A DNA stretch of 64,000 nt from an uncultured Sinobacteraceae bacterium (lineage in GTDB: Bacteria > Pseudomonadota > Gammaproteobacteria > Steroidobacterales > Steroidobacteraceae). Position 1 is the stretch's first letter; each line of letters starts with the position of its first letter. The position numbers and the translations under genes are program-made. The notes beneath the pieces were generated by a model. The model worked only from the letters and a program-made list of their open reading frames with translations. It was not told the DNA's origin and did no database searches. The stretch spans positions 1 through 64,000 of the forward strand of contig CALEKY010000114.1 of the NCBI GenBank assembly GCA_937902995.1, in the 5' to 3' direction. Positions 25,943-34,869 of this stretch are shown one piece after another.

Positions 25943-27685
25943 ATGTATACGAGTCGAGCACGCTGCTGCGTTCTTGCTTCGCTTGCCTTCGTGAGCTCCC
26001 TCGCCATCGCGCAGACCGCACGCGAGTCGAGCCCGGGCAAGTACAGCGGCTATTCGGCGCCGATCTACGACGGCTATTCGATGACTTCGCAGTACGTCGC
26101 GGTTCGCGACGGCACGCGATTGGCCATCGATATCTTTCGTCCGACACGCAACGGCGAAGTGGCGACGGAGAAGCTGCCGGTACTTTGGATGCACACGCCC
26201 TACAACCGCCGCAACTACCGCGACGGTCTCACGGCCGCGAACTATCCCGGCAAAGCGCTCGAGCTCGTGAAGTACGGCTACGTCGTTGCGGTGGCGGATT
26301 TTCGCGGCGTGTATGCGTCTTTCGGCCGCAATGCCGGTTTCAATCGCGGCGAATGGCAGGACTCTGCGCGCATGGATGCCTACGACATCACCGAATGGCT
26401 GGCAAAGCAGCCGTGGAGCAGCGGCAAAGTGGGCATGTGGGGCTGCTCGGCGACGGGCGGCAGCCAGATGCAGGCGATGACGACCGCGCCGCCGAGCCTG
26501 AAAGCCATTTTCCCAATGAGCTGCGAATGGGATGTGTATGCGTTCGTTGCGCCCGGTGGCGTCACTCCGCCCGAAGACCAGCCGACGCAAATCATGCGCG
26601 GCGGTTCGCGCGAGGCACGCGACAAGCTCGCGGTACCCGTCGATGGCGATGAGGATCGTCGATTGCTCTCGGCCGCGATCGCCCAACATCGGAACAATCT
26701 CGAGACGGCAGGCTACGTTCCGTTTCGCGACAGCGTCTCGCACGAGTTCAACAACCGATGGTGGCTGAAGAGCAGCCCGCACACGTATGCAAAACAAATC
26801 GCCGAGTCGGGCATTGCCGTGTATGCGGCAGCGAATTGGGACGAAGGCAGCACCGGCTACGGCGCTGCGTTCATATTTGCGAATCTGAAGAACCCAAAGA
26901 AACTCATTCTCGGTCCCGCCACGCATTGCGACTGGACGACCGTCAAGAACGAAACCGGTTTCGACATCATCGTCGAGGAGTTGCGCTTCTTCGATTACTG
27001 GCTCAAAGGCATCGACAACGGCGTGATGCGCGAGCCGGCCGTCACTTACTACACCTACAACGCACCTCCGGGCCGCGAATGGCAAACATCCCCCACTTGG
27101 CCCCTGCCAAATGAGCAGCGCACGAGCTTCTATCTGACCAACCAGACGTTGTCGCGCACCCAACGCGCAGCTCCCGATGCACGCGAAGCCACGGTCGACT
27201 ACACCGTGACGAACGAGAACTTTTGGGACAAGGGCATGGTGTTCATGACCGAACCGCTCGAGAAGGATGTGCAGGTAACCGGGCACAGTGTCTTGACGCT
27301 CTGGATCTCGAGCTCATCCAGCGATGCCGACGTCATCGCACGCCTCGATGACGTCGCTCCCGACGGTTCGAATCGCTACTACGGCGTCGAAGGACGATTG
27401 CGCGCCTCGCTACGTAAGACGGCCGAGCCGCCTTACAACAATCTCGGTCTGCCGTGGCATCCGTTCACCGAGGATTCCGTGCAACCGCTGAGGCCGGGCG
27501 AGCCCGTGGAGTTGAGCTTCGACCTGTTCGCCACCTCGTACGTCTTCAAAGCCGGGCACCGAATTCGTCTCACGCTGAACTTTGCGGATGCGCGCGCGAC
27601 GCCCAAACAATCCCCGGCACCAACTGTGAAAGTGCACTTCGGCGGCAACATGCCGTCCGCGCTCACGTTGCCTGTGATTCCGTGA
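25943..27685 (+). CDS. Exported CocE/NonD family hydrolase (X-Pro dipeptidyl-peptidase-like)
   Basis: A 580-residue protein with a signal peptide ending near SLAIAQ. Residues 50-330 are the S15-type alpha/beta hydrolase domain with nucleophile S169 (GMWGCSATGG), preceded by AVADFRGVYAS; the C-terminal 200 residues form the jelly-roll domain of this family (VTGHSVLTLWISSSSSDADV). CocE/NonD members cleave esters or amides, for example cocaine esterase and glutaryl acylases. An AGGAGG site supports start 25943. It follows the second CoA-transferase by 36 bases and may end the same operon. Its stop codon lies inside heptad element H4. Confidence 0.85.
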   Translation: MYTSRARCCVLASLAFVSSLAIAQTARESSPGKYSGYSAPIYDGYSMTSQYVAVRDGTRLAIDIFRPTRNGEVATEKLPVLWMHTPYNRRNYRDGLTAANYPGKALELVKYGYVVAVADFRGVYASFGRNAGFNRGEWQDSARMDAYDITEWLAKQPWSSGKVGMWGCSATGGSQMQAMTTAPPSLKAIFPMSCEWDVYAFVAPGGVTPPEDQPTQIMRGGSREARDKLAVPVDGDEDRRLLSAAIAQHRNNLETAGYVPFRDSVSHEFNNRWWLKSSPHTYAKQIAESGIAVYAAANWDEGSTGYGAAFIFANLKNPKKLILGPATHCDWTTVKNETGFDIIVEELRFFDYWLKGIDNGVMREPAVTYYTYNAPPGREWQTSPTWPLPNEQRTSFYLTNQTLSRTQRAAPDAREATVDYTVTNENFWDKGMVFMTEPLEKDVQVTGHSVLTLWISSSSSDADVIARLDDVAPDGSNRYYGVEGRLRASLRKTAEPPYNNLGLPWHPFTEDSVQPLRPGEPVELSFDLFATSYVFKAGHRIRLTLNFADARATPKQSPAPTVKVHFGGNMPSALTLPVIP

Positions 27686-27768
27686 GTGGTGAGTGGTGAG
27701 TGGTAGGCCGGCACCGCCGGCCTTTCCCCTTTCCCCTTTCCCCTTTCCCTCCTTCCCCCACTCTCCAC
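27682..27768. repeat. Heptad element H4 with palindrome and pyrimidine heptads
   Basis: Three GTGAGTG words (27682-27703) hold the TGA stop of the CocE gene. A perfect palindrome GGCCGGC-ACC-GCCGGCC follows at 27706-27722. Then CCCCTTT words repeat to about 27750 and decay into C/T-rich sequence. The plus-strand RNA would form a GC hairpin followed by a pyrimidine run, which resembles an intrinsic terminator without a pure U tract. Confidence 0.8.
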
Positions 27769-27787
27769 CAGGAGTACACTCGCACGC

Positions 27788-28435
27788 ATGCGAATCAGGA
27801 TCGTCCTTGCCTGCGCTCTCCTAGTTGCCCCGCTCTACGGGTGCCAGAGCGTGATGTATCGCGCGCTCGAGTCCGTCGGCATCGAGAAGCGCGACCTTCT
27901 CGCCCGTCGCGTCACGCAGGCTCGCGACTCGCAAACCGAAGCAAAAGAACAATTTGCGTCCGCGCTCGATCAATTTCGGGCACTGGTGAACGTCGAAGGC
28001 GGCGATCTCGAGCGCACTTACGACAGGCTCAATGACGAATACCAGGATGCGCAACGCCGCGCCGAGGAGGTCCGCGACCGAATCGCCGCCGTCGAAACCG
28101 TGGCCGGCGATTTGTTCGCCGAATGGGAAAGCGAGCTCGACCGCTATTCGGACGCAAACCTGCGCCGCGACAGTCAGCGGCTATTGAACGACACGCGAAA
28201 ACGTTACTCGACGCTCATCGCATCGATGAAGCGCGCCGAACGCTCCATGACGCACGTCCTCGAAATGTTTGAGGATCGCGTACTGGCTCTGAAACACAAT
28301 CTCAATGCCCGCGCGGTCGGTCAGCTCAAAGGCGAGCTCACGCAAATCGAAAACAAGACCTCGACCTTGATGCGCGACATGGAACGCGCGATTGCAGAAG
28401 CGGACGAGTTCATCCGGAGGATGAACTCGGGCTGA
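27788..28435 (+). CDS. DUF2959 lipoprotein
   Basis: A 215-residue protein of the DUF2959 family. The signal sequence ends in a lipobox-like LYGCQ, and the motif VMYRALESVGIEKRDLL follows, which is characteristic. The remainder is almost wholly helical with long heptad-type coiled-coil stretches (about residues 35-215). Function is unknown; an envelope-anchored helical bundle is likely. The stop codon TGA (28433-28435) is the first stop in the GCTGAAG words of heptad element H5. It converges on the trehalose phosphatase gene. Confidence 0.85.
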   Translation: MRIRIVLACALLVAPLYGCQSVMYRALESVGIEKRDLLARRVTQARDSQTEAKEQFASALDQFRALVNVEGGDLERTYDRLNDEYQDAQRRAEEVRDRIAAVETVAGDLFAEWESELDRYSDANLRRDSQRLLNDTRKRYSTLIASMKRAERSMTHVLEMFEDRVLALKHNLNARAVGQLKGELTQIENKTSTLMRDMERAIAEADEFIRRMNSG

Positions 28436-28494
28436 AGGCTGAAGGAAACGCGCGCACCCGCGCGCCTCTAATCACGAATCACGAGTCACGAAAT
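28431..28494. repeat. Heptad element H5, archetype of the family
   Basis: Left arm: GCTGAAG words from 28431, carrying the TGA stop of the DUF2959 gene. Core: perfect palindrome GCGCGC-ACCC-GCGCGC at 28450-28465. Right arm: ATCACGA, ATCACGA, GTCACGA to 28491, whose minus strand carries TGA and gives the stop of the trehalose phosphatase gene. Both convergent genes therefore end inside one 64-base element. Confidence 0.85.
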
Positions 28495-29212
28495 CCCCAA
28501 TCCACCGCCACACGGCCCGAACCGAAGAAAGGCGCCGCTGTGCGGCCGTCGGCGCGTCGCCGACTTTGATCGATACGCCGCCGAGCTCATTGACGACGAC
28601 AAAGCCATCTTCGTCGGTGAGATCGTCGCCGATGAACAATGGCGTGCGGCCTGCGAAGGGCGGCAGTTGCATGAAGGCTCGGATCGACGTGCCTTTCGTG
28701 AACCCGGTCGGACGTACCTCCACCACGCACTTTCCGAATTGCAGGGCAAACTGCGGTCCCAACTGTCGACACAGGTCGCGCATCAACGAGTGCACGTCAT
28801 CTCCGAGCTCGGGCGCCAAACGAAAATGCAGCGCGACGCCGAAACCTTTGTCCTCCACCAACAAGCCCGGATGACGTGCTGCAAAGGCATGCAGTTGCTG
28901 CCTTACGGGGGCCAGCACTTGAGACGGAACTTCCGGACGAACGATCGTGCCATCGGGATTCCGTCGCTCGCACCCATGCACGCCTGCGGCGGGCAAGATG
29001 AGCGGCGCGAAGAGTCGATCCAGGTCGCTGATCGGCCGCCCGCTCACGAGCGCAAGCGCACCCTGTAACTGCAAGGACGCATTCGAAAGAAGTGTCTTGA
29101 GCTCCGGCGGCACCCGCACGCTTTCCGGCGTCTCGGCAATTTCGAGCAGCGTACCGTCGACGTCGAGAAAGAGCGCCCAGCGATCTGTTTTGTCAGCGAC
29201 GAGTGAAGACAT
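28472..29212 (-). CDS. otsB: Trehalose-6-phosphate phosphatase
   Basis: A 246-residue HAD-superfamily phosphatase. Motif I is LFLDVDGTLLEIA near the N-terminus with both catalytic aspartates. SGRPISDLDRLF is the family's second diagnostic segment, and IGDDLTDEDGF is motif IV. It removes phosphate from trehalose-6-phosphate to give the osmoprotectant trehalose; no otsA synthase gene is adjacent. Start 29212 is preferred for a normal-length N-terminus, though an in-frame start at 29254 is possible. The last five residues, VTRDS, and the stop are encoded by heptad element H5. Confidence 0.88.
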   Translation of the reverse strand: MSSLVADKTDRWALFLDVDGTLLEIAETPESVRVPPELKTLLSNASLQLQGALALVSGRPISDLDRLFAPLILPAAGVHGCERRNPDGTIVRPEVPSQVLAPVRQQLHAFAARHPGLLVEDKGFGVALHFRLAPELGDDVHSLMRDLCRQLGPQFALQFGKCVVEVRPTGFTKGTSIRAFMQLPPFAGRTPLFIGDDLTDEDGFVVVNELGGVSIKVGDAPTAAQRRLSSVRAVWRWIGDFVTRDS

Positions 29213-29256
29213 TGAATCAAAGGTACCGGGCTGGGAGAGCATGCTCAAGAGCATTC

Positions 29257-29417
29257 TCGTGAGCCGAGATCCGTGATTCGTGCGCGCTACGCGTACCCAG
29301 CGCGTGGCATTTTTGAGACTGTCGAGCGCTGTGTCTCTAATCGCTTCTCAACGTAACGACGGGTGTCGCTACTGCTACTACTCACTATTCGCGAATCACG
29401 AATCACGGATCACGACA
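29257..29417. repeat. Heptad element H6, spread over 160 bases
   Basis: Left arm 29257-29282 has CGTGATT/CGTGAGC words with TGA on the plus strand. A GC palindrome follows (CGCGCT 29283-29288, AGCGCG 29299-29304). After about 75 bases the right arm at 29380-29417 has ATCACGA words with TGA on the minus strand. It lies upstream of the otsB gene and of the third TonB receptor. No gene is seen between 29213 and 29580. Confidence 0.7.
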
Positions 29418-29580
29418 ACCAGCACGCCGTCATTTTCCGTTCACGCATGGCGCAGTTGCTATTCGCATCGCACGTAGTAGCGCTTTGACTATTCCACGCG
29501 GCACACGACTTGTACCCTCCCTGCAACGTTGGCGCGCCCCTTCATCGGTCCGCCATCACATCGTTCGCAGGAGGTTAGCC

Positions 29581-32529
29581 ATGTGTTCGAATACCACGTT
29601 GCGCCGCTGCGTCGGAATGATCCTGACCGCGAGCGGTGCGAGCGTCGCGGTCATTCCGTCAGCGCTCGGTGCCGAAGAGTCTCCAATTGCCGAGGTGATC
29701 GTGACGGGCAGCCGCATCGCCTCACCCAATCTCGAAGCCATCAGTCCCGTCGCCGCCATTTCTTCGGAACAAATTGCGGTCAGCGGACGCGTTCGTGTCG
29801 AGGACATCATCAATCAAATGCCGCAGGCGCTCGCGGATCAAGGCGGAGCCGTTTCCAACGGCGCGACGGGCACGGCGACAGTCGATCTTCGCGGTCTCGG
29901 TTCGCAGCGCACGCTCGTGCTCGTCAACGGCCGACGCCTGATGCCTGGCGAGCCGGACGGCGACAGCGCTGCCGACTTGAACAACATTCCGCTGGCGCTC
30001 GTGAAGCGAGTCGATGTCCTGACCGGCGGCGCTTCCTCCGTCTACGGCGCCGATGCCGTTGCGGGCGTCGTCAATTTCATCATGGATACGGATTTCGAAG
30101 GCGTGCGAATCGAAGCCAACTACGGCGGCTTCCAACACGACAACGACAACCGCGGCATTCAAAACATCGTTCGGCAGAGCGGATTCGCGCTCCCGGGCGG
30201 CGATTTCAGCGGTGGCTACTCGCGGGAATTCACGTTTGCACTGGGCATCGGCGGACCCGATCAGCGAGGCCATGCGACCTTCTATGCGACGTACCGCAAG
30301 ATCGACGCCGTATTGCAAGGCGAGATCGACTACAGCGCGTGCACGCTCAACTCAGGCGACACGTTCTCGTGCGGCGGCTCCGGCACCACCACGCCTGCGC
30401 ATTTCTTCACCGATGTCGCGACACCGGTTTGCACTTCTCTGAACGGTTGCATCGTCGGCCCCGACGGTGTGTTGCGCGAGTACAGCGACGCGACCGATGC
30501 CTACAACTTCGGTCCATTGAACTACTACCAGCGTCCCGATGAACGCTATACCGCCGGCTTGTTCATGGATTATGAGGTCGGCGCGGGCACTGAGGTGTAC
30601 GCCGAGCTCATGTACATGAACGATCGCTCCGTTGCGCAAATCGCTCCGAGCGGCGCGTTCTTCCCGGCCGTCGAGCTCAATTGCGACAATCCGTTGCTGA
30701 CCGCTTCGCAAGTCGAGCACTTCTGCACCGCTGCCGGTGCGGGACCGGCCGATACCGTCACCATCTTTCCCGGACGCCGCAATGTCGAAGGCGGCGGCCG
30801 TCAAGACGATATCGAGCACGACTCCTTCCGTGTCGTTGCAGGATTGCGCGGCGACATCGGCGAGAACTGGCGCTACGACGCGTATTTCCAGCACGGCAGG
30901 ACGCAGCGTAACAGCACGTACTTGAACGACTTCTCGATCACGCGTCTCGGACGTGCGCTACAAGTGCGCATCGACGATCGGCCGGACGAGGACACTTTCG
31001 GCACGCCGCAATGCGTGTCCTTCATCGACGGGACCGATCCGAGCTGCGTACCCTGGAACATCTGGGTGCCCGGCGGAGTGACTCCGGAATCGCTCGAGTA
31101 CTTGCAGACGCCAGGCATCATCCGCGCACAACACACGCAGCGTATCGCGCACGCGGACTTCACCGGCGATCTCAGCAACTTCATCACGTTGCCCACCGCA
31201 TCAACGGGCCTCGCCATCAACGTCGGCGCGGAGTGGCGCGAAGAGAAGACCGAGTTCCAACCCGATCTGCAATTCTCGACCGGCGATCTCGCCGGACAAG
31301 GCGGCGCCACGCTACCGACACAGGGCTCATACGACGTCCTCGAAGGATTCATCGAAGCCCGCATGCCGCTGGTCGAGGGCAAGACGGGCGTGCAGTCGCT
31401 GAGCGTCGAAGCCGGGTACCGCTACTCCGATTACAGCGTCGGGTTCAAGACGGATACCTACAAAGTCGGACTCGACTGGGAGCCGATCGAATCGCTGCGA
31501 CTGCGCGGCAGCTATCAGCGCGCGGTGCGCGCGCCCAACGTCGGCGAGCTGTTTTCGCCGCAGACCGTCCTGCTCGACGGCACGACCGACCCCTGCGACG
31601 GCGTTCCGGAAGCGACGCTCGAGCAGTGCATGCTGACGGGCATGACGCCCGAGCAGTACGGCAACGTACCTCAGAACCCCGCCGCGCAATACAACGGATT
31701 GCTCGGCGGTAGCCGATCCCTGAAGCCCGAGAAGTCGGACACGATTTCGTTCGGCCTCATCTTCCAGCCTTCGTTTGCACCGAACTGGATGCTATCCCTC
31801 GACTATTTCGACATTCAGATCGACGAGGCCATCAGCGATCTCGACGGCGGCAACGCGGACGCATACATCACGCAGTGCGTGCAAACGGGGGATCCCGTCT
31901 TCTGCAGCCGCATCCAACGCGATCCTCTGGGCTCGCTGTGGATTCAGCCGTCCGGATTCATCGTCGATACGAGCGCGAATATCGGCAGCCTCGGCGCCGA
32001 GGGCATCGACCTGCAGACCACGTATCGCTTCGATGCAGGCGAACATCGATTCAATTTCGACTTGGTCGGCTCGTACGTGCTCTCCGCCGAAACGGAGCTC
32101 GTCAAGGGTTTGGGTAAGTTCGACTGTGTTGGCCTGTTCGGCGGAACGTGCGGTGTGCCGGTTCCCGAATGGCGTCATTCGTTGCGTACGACCTGGGGTA
32201 CGCCATGGTACGGGCTCGCAGTCACGCTGACGTGGCGCTACCTGGGCTCTGTCGACGTCGAGACGAGCGATGCGAATCCGCAGCTCGCCGGCGAAGTGCC
32301 CGCCACGGATGCCGAGCTGGGCAGCCGCAGCTACTTCGATCTCGCCGCTTCGATGACCTTCCTCGACGACTACACGTTGAGGATCGGCGCGAACAACTTA
32401 CTCGACAAGGAACCGCCGCTCGTCGGCCAGGACAACTGCCCGTCCGTCATCTGCAACGGCAACACGTACGCACAGCTCTACGATGTGCTCGGTCGACAGT
32501 GGTTCGTCTCGTTGACCGCAAAGTTCTAA
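29581..32529 (+). CDS. TonB-dependent outer-membrane receptor
   Basis: A 982-residue receptor. An AGGAGG site precedes the ATG at 29581, and the signal peptide ends near SALGA. The TonB box and plug follow (IAEVIVTGSRIASPN; DVLTGGASSVYGADAVAGVVNFI), then a long barrel with the C-terminal segment GANNLLDKEPPLVGQD and terminal phenylalanine (WFVSLTAKF). Extracellular loops carry several paired cysteines (for example DCNPLLT-like CDNPLLTASQVEHFC). The ligand is unknown; there is no adjacent transport or enzyme gene on the same strand. A strong GC hairpin follows the stop. Confidence 0.92.
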   Translation: MCSNTTLRRCVGMILTASGASVAVIPSALGAEESPIAEVIVTGSRIASPNLEAISPVAAISSEQIAVSGRVRVEDIINQMPQALADQGGAVSNGATGTATVDLRGLGSQRTLVLVNGRRLMPGEPDGDSAADLNNIPLALVKRVDVLTGGASSVYGADAVAGVVNFIMDTDFEGVRIEANYGGFQHDNDNRGIQNIVRQSGFALPGGDFSGGYSREFTFALGIGGPDQRGHATFYATYRKIDAVLQGEIDYSACTLNSGDTFSCGGSGTTTPAHFFTDVATPVCTSLNGCIVGPDGVLREYSDATDAYNFGPLNYYQRPDERYTAGLFMDYEVGAGTEVYAELMYMNDRSVAQIAPSGAFFPAVELNCDNPLLTASQVEHFCTAAGAGPADTVTIFPGRRNVEGGGRQDDIEHDSFRVVAGLRGDIGENWRYDAYFQHGRTQRNSTYLNDFSITRLGRALQVRIDDRPDEDTFGTPQCVSFIDGTDPSCVPWNIWVPGGVTPESLEYLQTPGIIRAQHTQRIAHADFTGDLSNFITLPTASTGLAINVGAEWREEKTEFQPDLQFSTGDLAGQGGATLPTQGSYDVLEGFIEARMPLVEGKTGVQSLSVEAGYRYSDYSVGFKTDTYKVGLDWEPIESLRLRGSYQRAVRAPNVGELFSPQTVLLDGTTDPCDGVPEATLEQCMLTGMTPEQYGNVPQNPAAQYNGLLGGSRSLKPEKSDTISFGLIFQPSFAPNWMLSLDYFDIQIDEAISDLDGGNADAYITQCVQTGDPVFCSRIQRDPLGSLWIQPSGFIVDTSANIGSLGAEGIDLQTTYRFDAGEHRFNFDLVGSYVLSAETELVKGLGKFDCVGLFGGTCGVPVPEWRHSLRTTWGTPWYGLAVTLTWRYLGSVDVETSDANPQLAGEVPATDAELGSRSYFDLAASMTFLDDYTLRIGANNLLDKEPPLVGQDNCPSVICNGNTYAQLYDVLGRQWFVSLTAKF

Positions 32530-32539
32530 CAGCAACACG

Positions 32540-32566
32540 GGGCGGCGGATGCAACGTCCGCCGCCC
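32540..32566 (+). terminator. Perfect 10-bp GC hairpin after the TonB receptor
   Basis: GGGCGGCGGA (32540-32549) pairs fully with TCCGCCGCCC (32557-32566) across a 7-base loop, starting 10 bases after the receptor stop. There is no T-tract, so it may end transcription weakly or protect the 3' end. Confidence 0.6.
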
Positions 32567-32716
32567 ATCCCGCCTCTATCGAATCCACGGCGCCGCCTGC
32601 GATTTGCCGGATTTTCTTCAGGCTTTCCCCCACCCGATCCTGCGAATCTGTTCGCCTCAATTCCGACGCGAATTCGCCGATAGCGTCTTCGCCAACTGCC
32701 GATACTCGAGACGAGA

Positions 32717-34354
32717 ATGAGACATAACGGCCCCGTCACGATGGAGGAGTACGTCCTTCAAGATGACGAAGTAATCATCACGCATACCGATCCAGGCGGA
32801 CGCATCACGTACGCGAACGCCGCCTTTGCGCGCAGCAGCGAGTTCTCCTTGGAGGAAGCGCTCGGCCAACCGCAGAACATCATCCGTCATCCGGATATGC
32901 CTCCTGAGGTATTTGCCGATATGTGGCGGACGATCCGGTCGGGCACGCAATGGATCGGCGTCGTCAAGAACCGGCGTAAGAGCGGCGGGTTCTATTGGGT
33001 GCGCGCCAACGTCACCCCGATCCTCGAGAACGGCCGCATCGTCGGCTACATGTCCGTACGCGTTCGCCCGACCCGCGAAGAGATTCGAACTGCAGAAGCA
33101 CTCTACGCCGCGATCCGCTCAGGCACGGCGCGACACATCAAGTTGCGCGGCGGCAAAGTCGTCGACATGAGCCTGCTCGGCAGGCTCAAAGCGCTGACCC
33201 GCCCTTCGCTCCGCGTGGGCAACTTCCTCGTCGTCGGCTCGATGTGGGTCATGTTCGGCGCCATCGTCGTTGCGTCGCTGCTCGAGAAGTCGTCGCTTGC
33301 CGCCCTGCTCGGCTCGCTCGGACTCGCGGTCGCGCTCGCCAACATGCTCTACATCCATGGGCGGGTCGTCCGCCCGCTTCAGGAGATGCGCCTGATTGCG
33401 TACAAGATCGTCGGCGGCGACACGCAGTGCCGCTTCCCCCGTTGCGGCGACAGCGATCTCGATGAGCTCTCCACATCGCTCAATCAGCTCAACATCAAGA
33501 TCGACGGCGTGCTCAAGGACGCCCGTCAGGCGCTCGAAGCCATGAGCAACGGCGCAATCGACGTTCTCGCGGCCAATACGCAGTTGTCGAGTCGGACGAA
33601 CGATCATGCGGCAGGCATCGAATCCGCGGCGGCAGCGCTCGATCGGCTGACATCTACCGTCGATCGCAACACTTCCAGCGCGCAACAAGCGGCGAAGCTG
33701 TCCCTCAGCGCCTCGCAGGCGACGGAGCGCGGCCGCAAGGTCGTGAGCGAAGTGGTCTCGACGATCGAAGGCATTTCGCAAGCCTCGAGCAAGATCAGCG
33801 ACATCGTCAGCATCATCGACGACATTGCATTCCAGACGAACCTGCTCGCTTTGAATGCGGCCGTCGAAGCGGCTCGCGCGGGAGAACAAGGCCGTGGCTT
33901 TGCCGTCGTGGCGCAGGAAGTCCGCAGCCTCGCTCAGCGCTCGGCCTCCGCAGCGAAAGAGATCAAGGACTTGATCAATGCTTCGAGCGAAACCGTGGCC
34001 CGTGGCACGTTGCTGGCAGATCAAGCCGAAGCGGCGATGCGCGAGGTGGTCGCTTCAGTCAAGCGCGTCACGGATGTGATCTCGGAAATCGAAGCGGCGA
34101 GCCGGGAACAAGCTGCCGGCATCGGTCAGATCAATCACGAAATGAACCAGATGGATCAGATCAAGCGCGAAGATGCAGACATGGCCGAGCAAGTGATGCA
34201 CACGGCTCGCGAACTGCACTCGCGATCCATGCAAGTCCTCACGGCCGTCTCTGCGTTCTCGTTCCAAAGCGGCGTCGCCCTGGCGCAGACGATGCAGGTG
34301 CAAGCGGCACAGCGCGGACAACACGAACCGCAGCAGCTCGACCGAGCTGCTTAG
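32717..34354 (+). CDS. Methyl-accepting chemotaxis protein with N-terminal PAS (Aer-like)
   Basis: A 545-residue chemoreceptor. Residues 10-115 are a PAS domain of the Aer type (TDPGGRITYANAAF; RHPDMPPEVFADMW), expected to bind FAD and sense redox state. Two hydrophobic segments near residues 165-215 anchor it without a periplasmic domain, followed by a HAMP-like region. The signalling tip (NLLALNAAVEAARAGEQGRGFAVVAQEV) is intact. It would feed CheA/CheW in energy taxis. No che genes are nearby. Its TAG stop overlaps the stop of the convergent thioredoxin gene by four bases. Confidence 0.9.
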   Translation: MRHNGPVTMEEYVLQDDEVIITHTDPGGRITYANAAFARSSEFSLEEALGQPQNIIRHPDMPPEVFADMWRTIRSGTQWIGVVKNRRKSGGFYWVRANVTPILENGRIVGYMSVRVRPTREEIRTAEALYAAIRSGTARHIKLRGGKVVDMSLLGRLKALTRPSLRVGNFLVVGSMWVMFGAIVVASLLEKSSLAALLGSLGLAVALANMLYIHGRVVRPLQEMRLIAYKIVGGDTQCRFPRCGDSDLDELSTSLNQLNIKIDGVLKDARQALEAMSNGAIDVLAANTQLSSRTNDHAAGIESAAAALDRLTSTVDRNTSSAQQAAKLSLSASQATERGRKVVSEVVSTIEGISQASSKISDIVSIIDDIAFQTNLLALNAAVEAARAGEQGRGFAVVAQEVRSLAQRSASAAKEIKDLINASSETVARGTLLADQAEAAMREVVASVKRVTDVISEIEAASREQAAGIGQINHEMNQMDQIKREDADMAEQVMHTARELHSRSMQVLTAVSAFSFQSGVALAQTMQVQAAQRGQHEPQQLDRAA

Positions 34355-34671
34355 CCGGCCGCGATCCGATCGAGCGCGTGCGTGATCTCTTCGGCCCTCG
34401 CCGGCCGAACGACGCGCGCGACTTCGATGCCGTCGCGTAGGAAGATCAACGTCGGCCACAGTTTCACGCCGTAAGCCCGACCAAGCGGTCGGCCCTTGCC
34501 GTCCTCGACTTTGATGTGACGAACGCGCTCGCGACCGTCAAAAGCGGCTTCGATGAGCGGCGCCGCAGCCCGACAGTAGCCGCACCAGTTCGTGCCGAAG
34601 TCGAGGACGACCGGTCCTTGCAAAGCTTGCAAGGTCTCCTGCGGAGGCTCGGGCTCGTACGGTCGGGACAT
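34351..34671 (-). CDS. Thioredoxin-family protein
   Basis: A 106-residue thioredoxin-fold protein with active site WCGYC (C30 and C33) instead of the classic WCGPC, and the cis-proline segment LWPTLIFLRDG. It has no signal peptide, so it is cytoplasmic and probably a disulfide reductase or specialised thioredoxin. Start 34671 is favoured by a GGGAGA site upstream; an in-frame ATG at 34689 also exists. The gene ends tail-to-tail within the chemoreceptor stop codon. Confidence 0.85.
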   Translation of the reverse strand: MSRPYEPEPPQETLQALQGPVVLDFGTNWCGYCRAAAPLIEAAFDGRERVRHIKVEDGKGRPLGRAYGVKLWPTLIFLRDGIEVARVVRPARAEEITHALDRIAAG

Positions 34672-34869
34672 TGGGGGGTCTCCCATCAAAGACGTCTAGC
34701 GCTTCAGTCTCTCAACGACTGCCGTGCGCTGGCGAGTTCCCCAGCTCACGTCCGCCACGCCGATCGTCTGCACACAATTCTTCGCGCCCGATTGCGCACG
34801 AAGCCCATTAGATTCGCGTCTAGGCGTTTGCCTCGACGACAACGCGAACATCGCTCAAAGGGGGTCATC

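Noticed and set aside
25724..27286. A 520-codon minus-strand frame opposite the CocE hydrolase and CoA-transferase genes.
   Set aside because: No recognisable domain; both plus-strand genes have catalytic motifs and ribosome-binding sites.
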